Origin: Marivirga arenosa
GTDB lineage: Bacteria; Bacteroidota; Bacteroidia; Cytophagales; Cyclobacteriaceae
Reading direction: 5' to 3'
Assembly (NCBI RefSeq): GCF_030503895.2
Contig: NZ_CP129970.2
Coordinates: forward strand, 2,651,001-2,715,000
DNA length: 64,000 bases
In this document: piece by piece, positions 44,571-53,737 of the stretch
How positions within the stretch are numbered: position 1 is the first letter of the stretch
How the letters are laid out: every line of letters begins with the position of its first letter
Notes under the pieces: model-generated
Database searches by the model: none
Seen by the model: only the letters and a program-made list of their open reading frames with translations
Told to the model about the DNA's origin: nothing
Position numbers and translations under genes: made by a program

Positions 44571-47500
44571 ATGTATTTAATTTACGATACCGAGACCACA
44601 GGACTTCCTAAAAATTATAATGCTCCATTGAGTGATGCAGATAATTGGCCAAGATGTGTGCAAATTGCCTGGCAATTACATGGCGCAAAGGGTGAGTTAT
44701 TAGATGCTCAAAATCATATCATTATTCCAGAGGGTTTCGATATTCCATACAATGCTGAGAAGGTTCATGGAATCTCAACCGAAAGAGCACATAAAGAGGG
44801 TAAGCCACTAACTGAAGTACTGGAAGCCTTTAAAGCCATATTAGAAAAGACAGATGTGGTAGTAGGTCATAATATAGGCTTTGATATTTCAATTATGGGA
44901 GCAGAGATGCTTCGCAAAGAACTATCGGAAACTGTATTAACGGATAAGCCAATAATCGATACCAAAGATGCAGGTACAAATTTCTGTAAAATACCTGGTG
45001 GAAGAGGAGGACAGTACAAATGGCCTACATTAACAGAGCTTCATCAAAAGCTATTCGGTAAAGATTTTGCAGATGCGCATGATGCTGCATATGATGTTGA
45101 TGCTACTGCAAAATGTTTCTTTGGCTTAATTTCTGAAAAAGCGGTTCAACCATTAGGCGATACCCCTATTGAAGCTATTAATTATGAGCCACCTAAATTA
45201 GATGCTGCAAATTTTGCTTCTAGTTCAAAAAATGAAGAAAAGGCAGCAGCTGATGCTTTAAAGCAAGCTAAAAATGCAGATATCTCACAATTAAGCGAAA
45301 CGCCTTTTGTACACCTGCATTGTCATACTCAGTTTTCTATTTTGCAGTCTACTACAGAAATCCCTTCAATGGTAAATAAAGCAAAAGATTTAGGGATGCC
45401 TGCAATAGCCATGACAGATCATGGTAACATGATGGGAGCTTATAATTTTGTACGAGATGCTAATAAAGCTGGAATTAAACCCATTGTGGGCTGTGAATTT
45501 TTCTTAACGCAGGATAGAAAAAATAAAAAAAATAAGGATGATGGCCTCCAAACCGTTTTGTTAGCTAAGAATAAGGCAGGATATCATAATCTGGCTAAAT
45601 TATCTTCTATCGCATTTGTAGAAGGTTTTTATTATGTACCTAGAATTGACAGAGAAGCTTTAGTTCAATACAAAGGAGATATTATTGCTACTACAGGTGG
45701 ATTGTGGGGTGAGGTTCCTTTTTTAATTCTGAATGCAGGTGAAGCACAAGCTGAGGAGGCTTTTGTTTGGTGGAAGGAACAATTTGGTGAAGATTTTTAC
45801 ATTGAATTAAACCAACATGGTATCCCTGAAGAGCAAAAAGTAAATGAAGTTTTACTGAAGTTTGCTAAGAAATATGATGTTAAATATTTTGCTGCTAATA
45901 ATACGTATTACACCAATAAGGAAGATGCGGAAGCGCAGGATATTTTACTTTGTGTAAAGGATGGAGAAACTACAGGTGCTCAGGGGAAACCTAAAAAATA
46001 TGTAGGCAAAAGAGGAAGAGAATATCGTTTTGGTTTACCCAATGATGAATTCTACATCAAGTCACCTGATGAAATGAAAAAGCTTTTTGCTGATTATCCT
46101 GAAGCAATTGCTTGTACTGCTGAGATAGCTGAGAAAATTGAAGGATTCGAGTTAGCAAGAGATGTACTTCTTCCTAAATATGATATTCCAGAAGAATTTG
46201 TTGATCCTAAAGATGCTGAGGATGGTGGAAATAGAGGGGAAAATGCCTATTTAAAACATATTACGTTTGAAGGTGCCAGAAAGAGATATGAAACCATTAC
46301 TCCTGAAATTGAAGAAAGGCTCAACTTTGAGCTAGAAACAATAGAAAGAACGGGATATCCTGGTTATTTCTTGATTGTACAGGATTTCACTACAGCCGCT
46401 CGCGAAATGGGAGTATCAGTTGGGCCGGGTAGGGGGTCAGCTGCTGGTTCAGCAGTAGCCTATTGTATCGGTATCACGAATATCGATCCAGTTAAATACG
46501 ATTTACTATTTGAGCGTTTCTTAAATCCAGACAGGGTTTCATTACCCGATATTGATATTGACTTTGATGATCATGGTAGACAAAAAGTTATCGATTATGT
46601 AATTGATAAATATGGAGCCAATCAAGTAGCCCAAATCACCACTTATGGTACAATGGCAGCTAAATCTGCAATTCGTGATACTGCCAGAGTTATGGAATTA
46701 CCATTGATGGATGCTGATAGAATTGCGAAGTTGGTGCCAGATATAAAATTAAAAGCACTTTTTGATTTAGCGCCTGATAAAAAGAAACTTTCAGCAAAGC
46801 TTAAGAATAATGGTGAGGCCATCAGCAAAGCAGAAGAATTATTAAATCTTGCTAAAGCTAATGATGCTTCTGCTAAGGTGATTAATCAAGCTAGAGTATT
46901 AGAAGGTTCGGTTCGTAATACAGGAATACATGCCTGCGGTGTAATTATTACACCAGATGATATTACAAAATTTGTTCCTGTAGCTTTAGCCAAGGATTCT
47001 GACATGTATTGCACCCAGTTTGATAATGCTGTGGTGGAAAATGCTGGCTTACTAAAAATGGATTTCTTGGGTTTAAAAACCCTAACTCTAATAAAGGATG
47101 CAGTCAGGATTGTAGAAGAAAGACATGGGGTTAAACTAGATCCTGATGCCTTTCCAATAGATGATCAGCAAACCTATGAGCTATTCCAGCGAGGAGAAAC
47201 GGTTGGTATTTTCCAATATGAATCTCCTGGTATGCAAAAATATTTACGAGAATTAAAACCAACAGAGTTTTCGGATTTGATTGCGATGAATGCCCTTTAT
47301 CGTCCTGGTCCATTAGAATACATTCCTAATTTCGTTAATCGTAAAAATGGCCGTGAGGAAATCAGCTATGACCTTCCTGAAATGGAAGAATATCTGAAGG
47401 AGACCTATGGTATTACGGTTTATCAGGAGCAGGTGATGCTATTATCACAGAAGCTTGCAGGCTTTACCAAAGGTGAAGCGGATGTTTTACGTAAAGCAAT

Positions 47501-48872
47501 GGGTAAAAAGATATTTGCTTTACTAGAAGAATTAAAACCTAAATTCATTAATCAGGGTGCAGAAAAAGGTCATCCAAAAGATGTTTTAGAAAAAATCTGG
47601 AAAGACTGGGAAGCATTTGCAGCATATGCATTTAATAAATCTCATTCAACTTGCTATGCTTGGGTAGCTTACCAAACGGCTTATTTAAAAGCTCACTATC
47701 CAGCAGAATACATGGCATCAGTACTGAGTAATAATATGAACCAGATCACTGATGTTACTTTCTTTATGGAAGAATGTAAGCGAGCCGGTATTGAAGTTTT
47801 AGGTCCTGATATAAATGAATCAAATGCAGGGTTTACAGTAAATGAAAATGGTCAGATTCGTTTTGGTTTAGCTGCAATTAAGGGAGCAGGTGCTGCAGCT
47901 GTTGAAAGTATAATCCAAGAGCGAAAAGAAAATGGTCAGTACAAGGATGTTTTTGATTTTGCAGAAAGAATTCCTCTAAAAAGTGTGAATAAAAAGACTT
48001 TTGAAGCCTTAGCTATGGCAGGTGGCTTTGATTGCTTTAAAGATTATCACAGAAAACAATTCCTAGTATCTGATAATGGTGAAGGAACACTCATTGAAAA
48101 GATAATTAAATATGCTCAAAAGCTTCAACAAGAGAAAGACAGCGCTCAGACATCACTTTTTGGTGGAGATGCAGGTGTTGCCATTCCGCCACCGAAAGTG
48201 GCTGAGATGGAACCTTATTCTGAGCTAGAAAAACTAAATATTGAGAAAGAAGTAGTAGGGCTCTTCATTTCCGGTCATCCGTTGGATGAGTTTAAATTTG
48301 AAATGGAAAGTTTCTGCAATACTCCAGTTTCAGAGTTAAATGATTTAGAAAGTCTGGCTGCCAAAAATGAAGTGAAAGTAGGGGGTATCGTAACTGCCGT
48401 TGCTCATAGGCAAACCAAAACTGGTAAACCTTTTGGTACCCTACAACTGGAAGATTACGGTGGATCGTTTACCTTTTTCCTTTTTGGAGATGATTATTTA
48501 GGCAATAAGCAATTCTTAGAAAATGGTTGGTTTATCTTTATTTCAGGAAGAGTAGCTCGTAAAAAGTGGGGAGATCAAGGCTTAGAATTCAAGATTAGTA
48601 ATATCGAACTCCTGTCGGAATTAAGAGATAAACGTACTAAAAGTTTATCGATCAGTTTAGATCTGAATGCTATTACTGAAGATTTAATTGTAGAATTAGA
48701 TAATCTATGCCAAACCTTTAAGGGCGAATGTGAAGTAAAATTAGAATTTCTTGATAAAACAAATGGCTACAGAGTTGAAACCAAATCTAGAAAATATAAG
48801 GTGAACCCTAGTAATGAGTTATTAGAAGGTTTAGGTAGAATACCAGATTTGAATTATAGAATTTTGACTTAA
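44571..48872 (+). CDS. dnaE: DNA polymerase III subunit alpha with fused N-terminal 3'-5' exonuclease
   Basis: A 1433-aa replicative polymerase. Residues 1-190 are a DnaQ-type DEDDh exonuclease: YDTETTG (Asp6, Glu8), HNIGFDISIMG and HDAAYDVDAT. The PHP domain begins near 246 (FVHLHCHTQFSIL, MTDHGN). The polymerase palm holds VGPGRGSAAGSAVAYCIG and catalytic PDIDIDF (about 659-665). The finger region and (HhH)2 domain follow. QTSLF (from 1193) is a beta-clamp-binding pentapeptide. An OB-fold (VGGIVTAVAHRQTKTGKPFGTLQLED) is near 1270-1300. Most DnaE proteins have no exonuclease; here proofreading sits on the same chain. The final bases overlap the convergent OMP gene by 4 bp. Confidence 0.96.
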   Translation: MYLIYDTETTGLPKNYNAPLSDADNWPRCVQIAWQLHGAKGELLDAQNHIIIPEGFDIPYNAEKVHGISTERAHKEGKPLTEVLEAFKAILEKTDVVVGHNIGFDISIMGAEMLRKELSETVLTDKPIIDTKDAGTNFCKIPGGRGGQYKWPTLTELHQKLFGKDFADAHDAAYDVDATAKCFFGLISEKAVQPLGDTPIEAINYEPPKLDAANFASSSKNEEKAAADALKQAKNADISQLSETPFVHLHCHTQFSILQSTTEIPSMVNKAKDLGMPAIAMTDHGNMMGAYNFVRDANKAGIKPIVGCEFFLTQDRKNKKNKDDGLQTVLLAKNKAGYHNLAKLSSIAFVEGFYYVPRIDREALVQYKGDIIATTGGLWGEVPFLILNAGEAQAEEAFVWWKEQFGEDFYIELNQHGIPEEQKVNEVLLKFAKKYDVKYFAANNTYYTNKEDAEAQDILLCVKDGETTGAQGKPKKYVGKRGREYRFGLPNDEFYIKSPDEMKKLFADYPEAIACTAEIAEKIEGFELARDVLLPKYDIPEEFVDPKDAEDGGNRGENAYLKHITFEGARKRYETITPEIEERLNFELETIERTGYPGYFLIVQDFTTAAREMGVSVGPGRGSAAGSAVAYCIGITNIDPVKYDLLFERFLNPDRVSLPDIDIDFDDHGRQKVIDYVIDKYGANQVAQITTYGTMAAKSAIRDTARVMELPLMDADRIAKLVPDIKLKALFDLAPDKKKLSAKLKNNGEAISKAEELLNLAKANDASAKVINQARVLEGSVRNTGIHACGVIITPDDITKFVPVALAKDSDMYCTQFDNAVVENAGLLKMDFLGLKTLTLIKDAVRIVEERHGVKLDPDAFPIDDQQTYELFQRGETVGIFQYESPGMQKYLRELKPTEFSDLIAMNALYRPGPLEYIPNFVNRKNGREEISYDLPEMEEYLKETYGITVYQEQVMLLSQKLAGFTKGEADVLRKAMGKKIFALLEELKPKFINQGAEKGHPKDVLEKIWKDWEAFAAYAFNKSHSTCYAWVAYQTAYLKAHYPAEYMASVLSNNMNQITDVTFFMEECKRAGIEVLGPDINESNAGFTVNENGQIRFGLAAIKGAGAAAVESIIQERKENGQYKDVFDFAERIPLKSVNKKTFEALAMAGGFDCFKDYHRKQFLVSDNGEGTLIEKIIKYAQKLQQEKDSAQTSLFGGDAGVAIPPPKVAEMEPYSELEKLNIEKEVVGLFISGHPLDEFKFEMESFCNTPVSELNDLESLAAKNEVKVGGIVTAVAHRQTKTGKPFGTLQLEDYGGSFTFFLFGDDYLGNKQFLENGWFIFISGRVARKKWGDQGLEFKISNIELLSELRDKRTKSLSISLDLNAITEDLIVELDNLCQTFKGECEVKLEFLDKTNGYRVETKSRKYKVNPSNELLEGLGRIPDLNYRILT

Positions 48873-49510
48873 TTAGAACAAAGTGATTTTTTTACTTCGC
48901 CTATAAGTGCTTTAAAGTTAGTTCGAAACTGAAAAGATATCGTATTTAGACTTGTTGCCGCATTATTATATTCCTGGAAATCGGTTCGTATTCCTAATGA
49001 GGTGTGATCATAAATCATGTACTCAAGATTTAGTCCAACTGCTAAACCTCTAGTAAATCCCTGATATTCCTCCAGCCTTTCAGGGTTTATTGAAGACGGA
49101 TATTCTGAATTCCCTCTGTAAACTACACTGTAATACTGTATCATTTCATCTGAATATCTTATCATAGATCCTACATGAGGAATGATTACAATTGGACCTA
49201 TTTTAATTCTTGCATTGATATCCATTTGTGCTACTAAGTTGTAAGAATGCCCTGTTACAAATAAACCTTCAGGTTTAAAAAGATTGTCATTTTTCGCATG
49301 CATGTAGCTGAATTGACCTGCTAGGTAGAAAAACTTCCAAACAGGCCTATCAACGCCAAAAAAATAATGACTACCATCAATAATTAAATCATGACTTAGT
49401 ATACCTCTCCCTCCATAATACGATAAAGATGGCTTTTCTTCTTCTAATTGTGAAAAACTGTTGAAAAAGTAAAAGGATAAAATTAAAAGTAGGGTTGCTT
49501 TTTTATTCAT
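48869..49510 (-). CDS. putative outer-membrane beta-barrel protein
   Basis: A 213-aa exported protein. Residues 1-20 are a signal peptide (LLLILSFYFFNSFSQ). The mature part is made of alternating hydrophobic and polar residues with aromatic girdles (FFYLAGQFSYMHAK, YNLVAQMDINARIKIGPIVIIPHVGSMIRY, GLAVGLNLEYMIYDHTSLGIRTDFQEYN), the pattern of a small outer-membrane beta-barrel of about 8 strands. No family is recognised. The C-terminus (LCSN) does not end in the usual aromatic residue. It overlaps dnaE by 4 bp at the 3' end. Confidence 0.6.
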   Translation of the reverse strand: MNKKATLLLILSFYFFNSFSQLEEEKPSLSYYGGRGILSHDLIIDGSHYFFGVDRPVWKFFYLAGQFSYMHAKNDNLFKPEGLFVTGHSYNLVAQMDINARIKIGPIVIIPHVGSMIRYSDEMIQYYSVVYRGNSEYPSSINPERLEEYQGFTRGLAVGLNLEYMIYDHTSLGIRTDFQEYNNAATSLNTISFQFRTNFKALIGEVKKSLCSN

Positions 49511-49563
49511 TGGTTTTGGTCTTAAGAATTGATAATAAATAAAATTATAAATAATTATGACAT

Positions 49564-49596
49564 AAAAAAAGCCCGTTCATTTTAATGATCGGACTT
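49564..49596 (-). terminator. intrinsic terminator after the Hsp20-like gene
   Basis: AAGCCCGTTCATT (49569-49581) pairs with AATGATCGGACTT (49584-49596) with one mismatch and one wobble. On the minus strand the stem is followed by a T-run (complement of 49564-49570). It lies about 45 bp downstream of the Hsp20-like gene's stop. Confidence 0.7.
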
Positions 49597-49639
49597 TTTA
49601 GGGAGAATTCAATGCCAGGTATCTTCCTGTCACGCAGCA

Positions 49640-50032
49640 TTATATTTGTTTGATATTGATTTCTTTCTTGCTTTTAGCACTATCTTTTCCAATTGGAACA
49701 AATATTTCTAGTTTTCTGTCATGATGAACGGCCTCTACTTCATCTGTATTTGCAAAAATTGGTAAATCAACCTTTCTGTAAAACAAAGGAATCATAACAC
49801 CTAAATTCTCAGCTGGATGATTCATGTTTGCAAATATATGAAGCGAATTACGCTCTGAAATCACCTTAAGCTGATCTGCTGAAATACCTGGCGCTTCAAC
49901 AGTAATTAAAAACCCATCATTTTGATTTTCTATATTGAAATTCACTTTTGCAATTCCACCAGCAAGGGTATTTAATTGATCACCTTGAAATAGTAAGCTT
50001 CTTAATATGTCTTTGTTTTCTAATAAATTCAT
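49640..50032 (-). CDS. small heat-shock protein (Hsp20 / alpha-crystallin family)
   Basis: A 130-aa protein, counted from the ATG at 50032 (a GTG two codons upstream is the alternative). The alpha-crystallin domain is seen as FNIENQNDGFLITVEAPGISADQLKVISERNSLHIFA and IPLFYRKVDLPIFANTDEVEAVHHDRKLEIFVPI; the latter holds the FxRxxxLPxxxD-like edge and the ExxxxDGxLxIxxP-like motif of the family (HHDRKLEIFVPI). It would act as an ATP-independent holdase against aggregation. The N-terminal and C-terminal arms are short. The C-terminal I-x-I motif appears as INI, followed by KQI. A terminator follows. Confidence 0.8.
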   Translation of the reverse strand: MNLLENKDILRSLLFQGDQLNTLAGGIAKVNFNIENQNDGFLITVEAPGISADQLKVISERNSLHIFANMNHPAENLGVMIPLFYRKVDLPIFANTDEVEAVHHDRKLEIFVPIGKDSAKSKKEINIKQI

Positions 50033-50038
50033 AATCAC

Positions 50039-50266
50039 TGAATTTTTAAATAATTGATGTACTTACATCAAAGCTTGTTCCAAATAAGAATACTTGCTGA
50101 TATAGGTCAAAATGACATTTAATTACAATACAAACTGACAAAAGGACTGCAGGATATGATTCACATATCTTGGAATAGTTATTTTTTATAAGTTAAACAG
50201 GATTTTTGTCTAAAGTAAGACATATTAGAACGCTTGAATTTGTACTTTTGCACTCTAATTAAGCCA
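50039..50266. other. intergenic region between divergent Hsp20 and glycosyltransferase genes
   Basis: About 230 bp, AT-rich, without a gene. A TAnnTTTG-type -7 element for the right-hand operon is at 50243-50250. On the left I see no clear heat-shock operator (no CIRCE-like inverted repeat). Confidence 0.4.
50243..50250 (+). promoter_or_regulatory. -7 element of the glycosyltransferase operon
   Basis: TACTTTTG is an exact TAnnTTTG. It lies 16 bp before the ATG at 50267 and inside the extension that an upstream TTG start (50234) would give. This supports the ATG as the true start. No ideal TTG is seen. Confidence 0.4.
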
Positions 50267-50956
50267 ATGGACTCAAAAATAGTTGTTATTATACCCGCCT
50301 TTAACGAGGAAAATTCAGTAGGAAAAGTTGTGAATGATATTCCAAAAGATTCTGTTGAGGAGATTATTGTGGTTAATAATAATTCTACTGATAAGACTAG
50401 AGCTGCAGCGGAATTAGCCGGGGCTATAGTTTTAGATGAGCCTATTAAAGGGTATGGTAATGCTTGTTTAAAAGGATTAGATTATGTCAGCAACAAGGAT
50501 AGTAATCCAGAGATTATTGTTTTTCTGGATGCGGACTATTCGGATTACCCTGAACAATTAAATGAACTTGTGGCACCTATCATTGAAAATAATATGGATA
50601 TGGTTATTGGCTCAAGGGCTTTAGGCAATAGGGAATCAGGGAGTATGACCATTCCACAAGTATTTGGTAATTGGTTAGCAACACGTTTGATTAGACTTTT
50701 TTACGGTTATCAATTTACCGACTTAGGTCCCTTCAGAGCAATTAAATGGGAAAAGCTTCAAGATTTAGCTATGAGTGATAAAACATTTGGTTGGACTGTT
50801 GAAATGCAGGTGAAAGCAGCAAAGAAAGGATTGAAATGTACAGAAGTTCCTATGAAATACAGGAACCGAATTGGTAAATCTAAAGTTTCGGGTACAGTTT
50901 ACGGTACTTTTATGGCTGGATATAAAATATTATACACGATTTTTAAATATATATAA
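50267..50956 (+). CDS. glycosyltransferase family 2 (polyprenyl-phosphate sugar synthase-like)
   Basis: A 229-aa GT-A fold enzyme. From the ATG at 50267 it begins MDSKIVVIIPAFNEENSVGKV, the classical GT2 start. NNNSTDKT (nucleotide binding), VFLDADYSDYPEQL (DxD-like) and GNWLATRLIRLFYGYQFTDLGPFRAIKW follow, as in DPM1/DolP-mannose synthase-like enzymes. A hydrophobic C-terminal helix (GTFMAGYKILYTIFKYI) may hold it to the membrane. It probably transfers a sugar to a lipid phosphate carrier that the downstream GT-C protein would use; this is an inference. First gene of a tight five-gene operon. Confidence 0.85.
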   Translation: MDSKIVVIIPAFNEENSVGKVVNDIPKDSVEEIIVVNNNSTDKTRAAAELAGAIVLDEPIKGYGNACLKGLDYVSNKDSNPEIIVFLDADYSDYPEQLNELVAPIIENNMDMVIGSRALGNRESGSMTIPQVFGNWLATRLIRLFYGYQFTDLGPFRAIKWEKLQDLAMSDKTFGWTVEMQVKAAKKGLKCTEVPMKYRNRIGKSKVSGTVYGTFMAGYKILYTIFKYI

Positions 50957-50958
50957 GC

Positions 50959-52434
50959 ATGACTTGGGAATGGCTTATCATCATATTGTATGCAATTAGC
51001 TTGCTCTTTATATTTTTCTTCAGCTTAGGACAATTGCATCTTACCTATCATTATTTGAAGCAAAAAAGGAGTCGTAAGTATAAAAAAAGTGCAACTCCTG
51101 AAATGCAATCTGAATATCCAAAAGTTTGTGTTCAGTTGCCCATTTATAATGAAAAGTATGTAGTAAGCAGATTGGTAGATTCTGTATGTCAATTAGATTA
51201 TCCAAATGATAAACTTTCAATTCAAATTTTGGATGATTCTACTGATGAAACAACTTCTATTCTTATGGAAAAAGTTCAGGAGTGGAAGGCGTATGGAAAG
51301 AATATAGAATTAATTCTTAGACCTGATCGAGTTGATTTTAAAGCGGGAGCTTTACAGTATGGAATGCAGCAAACGGATGCTGATTTTATTGCCATATTTG
51401 ACGCTGACTTTTTACCAAAGCCTTATTTTTTAAAAGCTACCATCCCACATTTTCAAGATGAAAAAATCGGTGTGGTTCAAACTCGTTGGGGTCATGTAAA
51501 CAAAGATTATTCTATCTTGACCAGATTACAGGCGTTTGGACTTGATGCCCATTTTACCATCGAACAAGTAGGAAGAAATAATGCAGGTTCCTTTATTAAT
51601 TTTAATGGAACAGGCGGGGTCTGGAGAAAAAAAACCATTGAAGATGCGGGAGGATGGTCAGCCGATACATTAACCGAAGATTTGGATTTAAGCTACCGCT
51701 CTCAATTAAAAGGATGGAAGTTTTTATATAAAGAGGATGTAGAATCTCCGGCAGAGCTCCCCATTATAATGCCAGCCATAAAATCACAACAGTTTAGATG
51801 GAATAAAGGTGGGGCGGAAACGGCCAGAAAAAATATTGCTAAAGTTTTTAAATCGAATCTTTCGATCTCCAATAAGCTTCATGCTTTTTTTCACTTATTC
51901 AATAGCTCAATTTTTATAGCTATTTTGATCACTGCCATTTTAAGTGTCCCTATGTTGTGGATTAAGAGTATTCACCCTGAATTAAAAATACTATTTCAAA
52001 TTGGGAGCGTATTTTTATTAGGGTTCTTTTCAATTGCAATATTTTACTGGGTGGCGAATAAGCATTTAATGAAAACTAAAAAACATGCGGCTTATTTCTT
52101 TAAAACTTTCCCCTTGTTCATTACGGTATCAATGGGCTTGTCTCTACACAATGCATTAGCTGTTGCTGAGGGTTTGTTAGGTTTTAAATCTGCATTTATT
52201 AGAACACCAAAATTTAATATTTCTGATAAAAACAAAAGTTGGAAAGATAATAAATACATCAAATTACAATTTAGCTGGTTAAGTGTTTTAGAAGCTTTCC
52301 TTGCAATTTATTTTGCCTTTGCTATTTACCTTGGATTTAATTTAAAGGATTACGGTTTAGTGATTTTTCACCTAATGTTGATGTTAGGCTTCCTAACCGT
52401 TTTTTACCATTCAGTAAGGCCTCAATTCAAATAG
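50959..52434 (+). CDS. processive glycosyltransferase family 2 (cellulose-synthase-like)
   Basis: A 491-aa membrane-bound GT2. A membrane helix at the start (WLIIILYAISLLFIFFFSL) is followed by the catalytic domain: YPKVCVQLPIYNEKYVVSRL, LDDSTDET, FDADFLPKPYFLKAT, NFNGTGGVWRKKTIEDAGGW, TEDLDLSYRSQLKGW and the QxxRW motif QFRWNKGGAE (about 275-284). The DxD, TED and QxxRW motifs mark processive enzymes related to cellulose and mannan synthases. Several C-terminal helices (about 315-400 and 430-490) complete the membrane part. The glycan made is unknown. It is 2 bp after the first GT gene and 1 bp before the third. Confidence 0.88.
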   Translation: MTWEWLIIILYAISLLFIFFFSLGQLHLTYHYLKQKRSRKYKKSATPEMQSEYPKVCVQLPIYNEKYVVSRLVDSVCQLDYPNDKLSIQILDDSTDETTSILMEKVQEWKAYGKNIELILRPDRVDFKAGALQYGMQQTDADFIAIFDADFLPKPYFLKATIPHFQDEKIGVVQTRWGHVNKDYSILTRLQAFGLDAHFTIEQVGRNNAGSFINFNGTGGVWRKKTIEDAGGWSADTLTEDLDLSYRSQLKGWKFLYKEDVESPAELPIIMPAIKSQQFRWNKGGAETARKNIAKVFKSNLSISNKLHAFFHLFNSSIFIAILITAILSVPMLWIKSIHPELKILFQIGSVFLLGFFSIAIFYWVANKHLMKTKKHAAYFFKTFPLFITVSMGLSLHNALAVAEGLLGFKSAFIRTPKFNISDKNKSWKDNKYIKLQFSWLSVLEAFLAIYFAFAIYLGFNLKDYGLVIFHLMLMLGFLTVFYHSVRPQFK

Positions 52435-52435
52435 T

Positions 52436-53737
52436 TTGAACCAATATTTGAAGTATATCGCGATACTAATAATGAGTTTTTTGCTTATTAGTATTAGCTA
52501 TTTTACAGAGCGATTTGAAAGTACATTATTAATTTCTCAATACTTTTTACTGTTTGGTATTTACCTATATCTCTGTTTGCAAAAGGAGAAATTTAATGTT
52601 CGAGAAATAATTTCTTATGCCATTTTATTCAGGTTATTATTAATAATTCTAGTCCCGAATTTATCTGATGATGTGTATCGTTTTATATGGGATGGAAGAT
52701 TATGGTGGGATGGATATGATGCTTACAGTATTCTCCCTTCAGAATTTTTAAAAAGATCGGAATCAGCTAAATTTTTATTCGAAAAAATTAACTCACCCGA
52801 ATACTTCAGTATTTATCCTCCTATTAACCAGCTCGTTTTTATTGTAATTACATTATTTGATAAGCTGTTCGCAAGTATAATTGCTTTGAGGTTACTTATA
52901 ATTTTTACTGAGATTGGGACCTTTTATTTTTTATTAAAGGTATTCAAGCAATTAAATTTGAATGGCAAATCCTTATTGTTTTATGCATTTAATCCACTTG
53001 TGGTTTTAGAATTGGTAGGTAATCTTCATTTTGAAGTATTTGTAATTTTCTTTTTAGTATTATGCATTTATTATTTTAATCAGAAAAAAAAATCAATAAG
53101 TAGCTTGTCGCTTGGCTTAGCAATTAGCTTCAAATTATTTCCTCTAATCTTTTTAGCTAGTTTCTTTAAATATTTATCTCTAAAAGACTATCTCAAATAC
53201 ATAGTATTAAGCTTATTCCTAGTAGCTATTATATTTCTACCCTTTATATTTTCGGATGTGTTCAAAGCCATATTCAGTAGCTCTACTTTATATTTTAAGA
53301 ACTTTGAATTCAATGCAAGTATATATTTCTTGGTTCGTGAAATTGGTTTCCTAGCTAAGGGATATAATATAATTGGCACTGCAGGCCCCATTTTAGGACT
53401 TATTTCTTTTTCAACAATGGTAATATTTAATTTGATTAATATTAAAGATATGAAGCTTGCAGAGAGAATGATGTGGACTTATTTCATATATCTACTTTTT
53501 GCTACTACCGTGCACCCCTGGTACATTTTACCTCTTTTAGTCTTAGGTATTATTTCAAAATATTGGTTCCCGATCGTATGGTCATTTCTAATTTTTGTAA
53601 CGTATTGGGGATACACCGAAAGTGGTTATATCCAGAATTTATCCTTGATATCAATTGAATACATCTCTTTAATCATTTTTATCGTATTTGAGTTATTCTA
53701 TAAAAGGAGAATAAAGAAAAGTAATTCTTATGCATAA
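52436..53737 (+). CDS. GT-C-type membrane glycosyltransferase (mannosyltransferase-like)
   Basis: A 433-aa integral membrane protein with about 10-12 helices. The acidic loop near the N-terminus, PNLSDDVYRFIWDGRLWWDGYDAYSILPSEF, is the hallmark loop of GT-C enzymes that use polyprenyl-linked sugars; the DD pair is the likely catalytic site. FYAFNPLVVLELVGNLHFE is another family-typical loop. The start is TTG at 52436, 1 bp after the previous stop; it gives the hydrophobic first helix (YLKYIAILIMSFLLIS), and no ATG is nearby. It overlaps the rhodanese gene by 8 bp. Donor sugar and acceptor are unknown; DPM1-like enzyme plus GT-C suggests a mannosyl or glucosyl transfer. Confidence 0.8.
   Translation: MNQYLKYIAILIMSFLLISISYFTERFESTLLISQYFLLFGIYLYLCLQKEKFNVREIISYAILFRLLLIILVPNLSDDVYRFIWDGRLWWDGYDAYSILPSEFLKRSESAKFLFEKINSPEYFSIYPPINQLVFIVITLFDKLFASIIALRLLIIFTEIGTFYFLLKVFKQLNLNGKSLLFYAFNPLVVLELVGNLHFEVFVIFFLVLCIYYFNQKKKSISSLSLGLAISFKLFPLIFLASFFKYLSLKDYLKYIVLSLFLVAIIFLPFIFSDVFKAIFSSSTLYFKNFEFNASIYFLVREIGFLAKGYNIIGTAGPILGLISFSTMVIFNLINIKDMKLAERMMWTYFIYLLFATTVHPWYILPLLVLGIISKYWFPIVWSFLIFVTYWGYTESGYIQNLSLISIEYISLIIFIVFELFYKRRIKKSNSYA

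Noticed and set aside
50234-50266. Upstream TTG start for the first glycosyltransferase
   Set aside because: The extension contains the TACTTTTG -7 element and does not resemble GT2 N-termini; the ATG at 50267 begins the normal motif.
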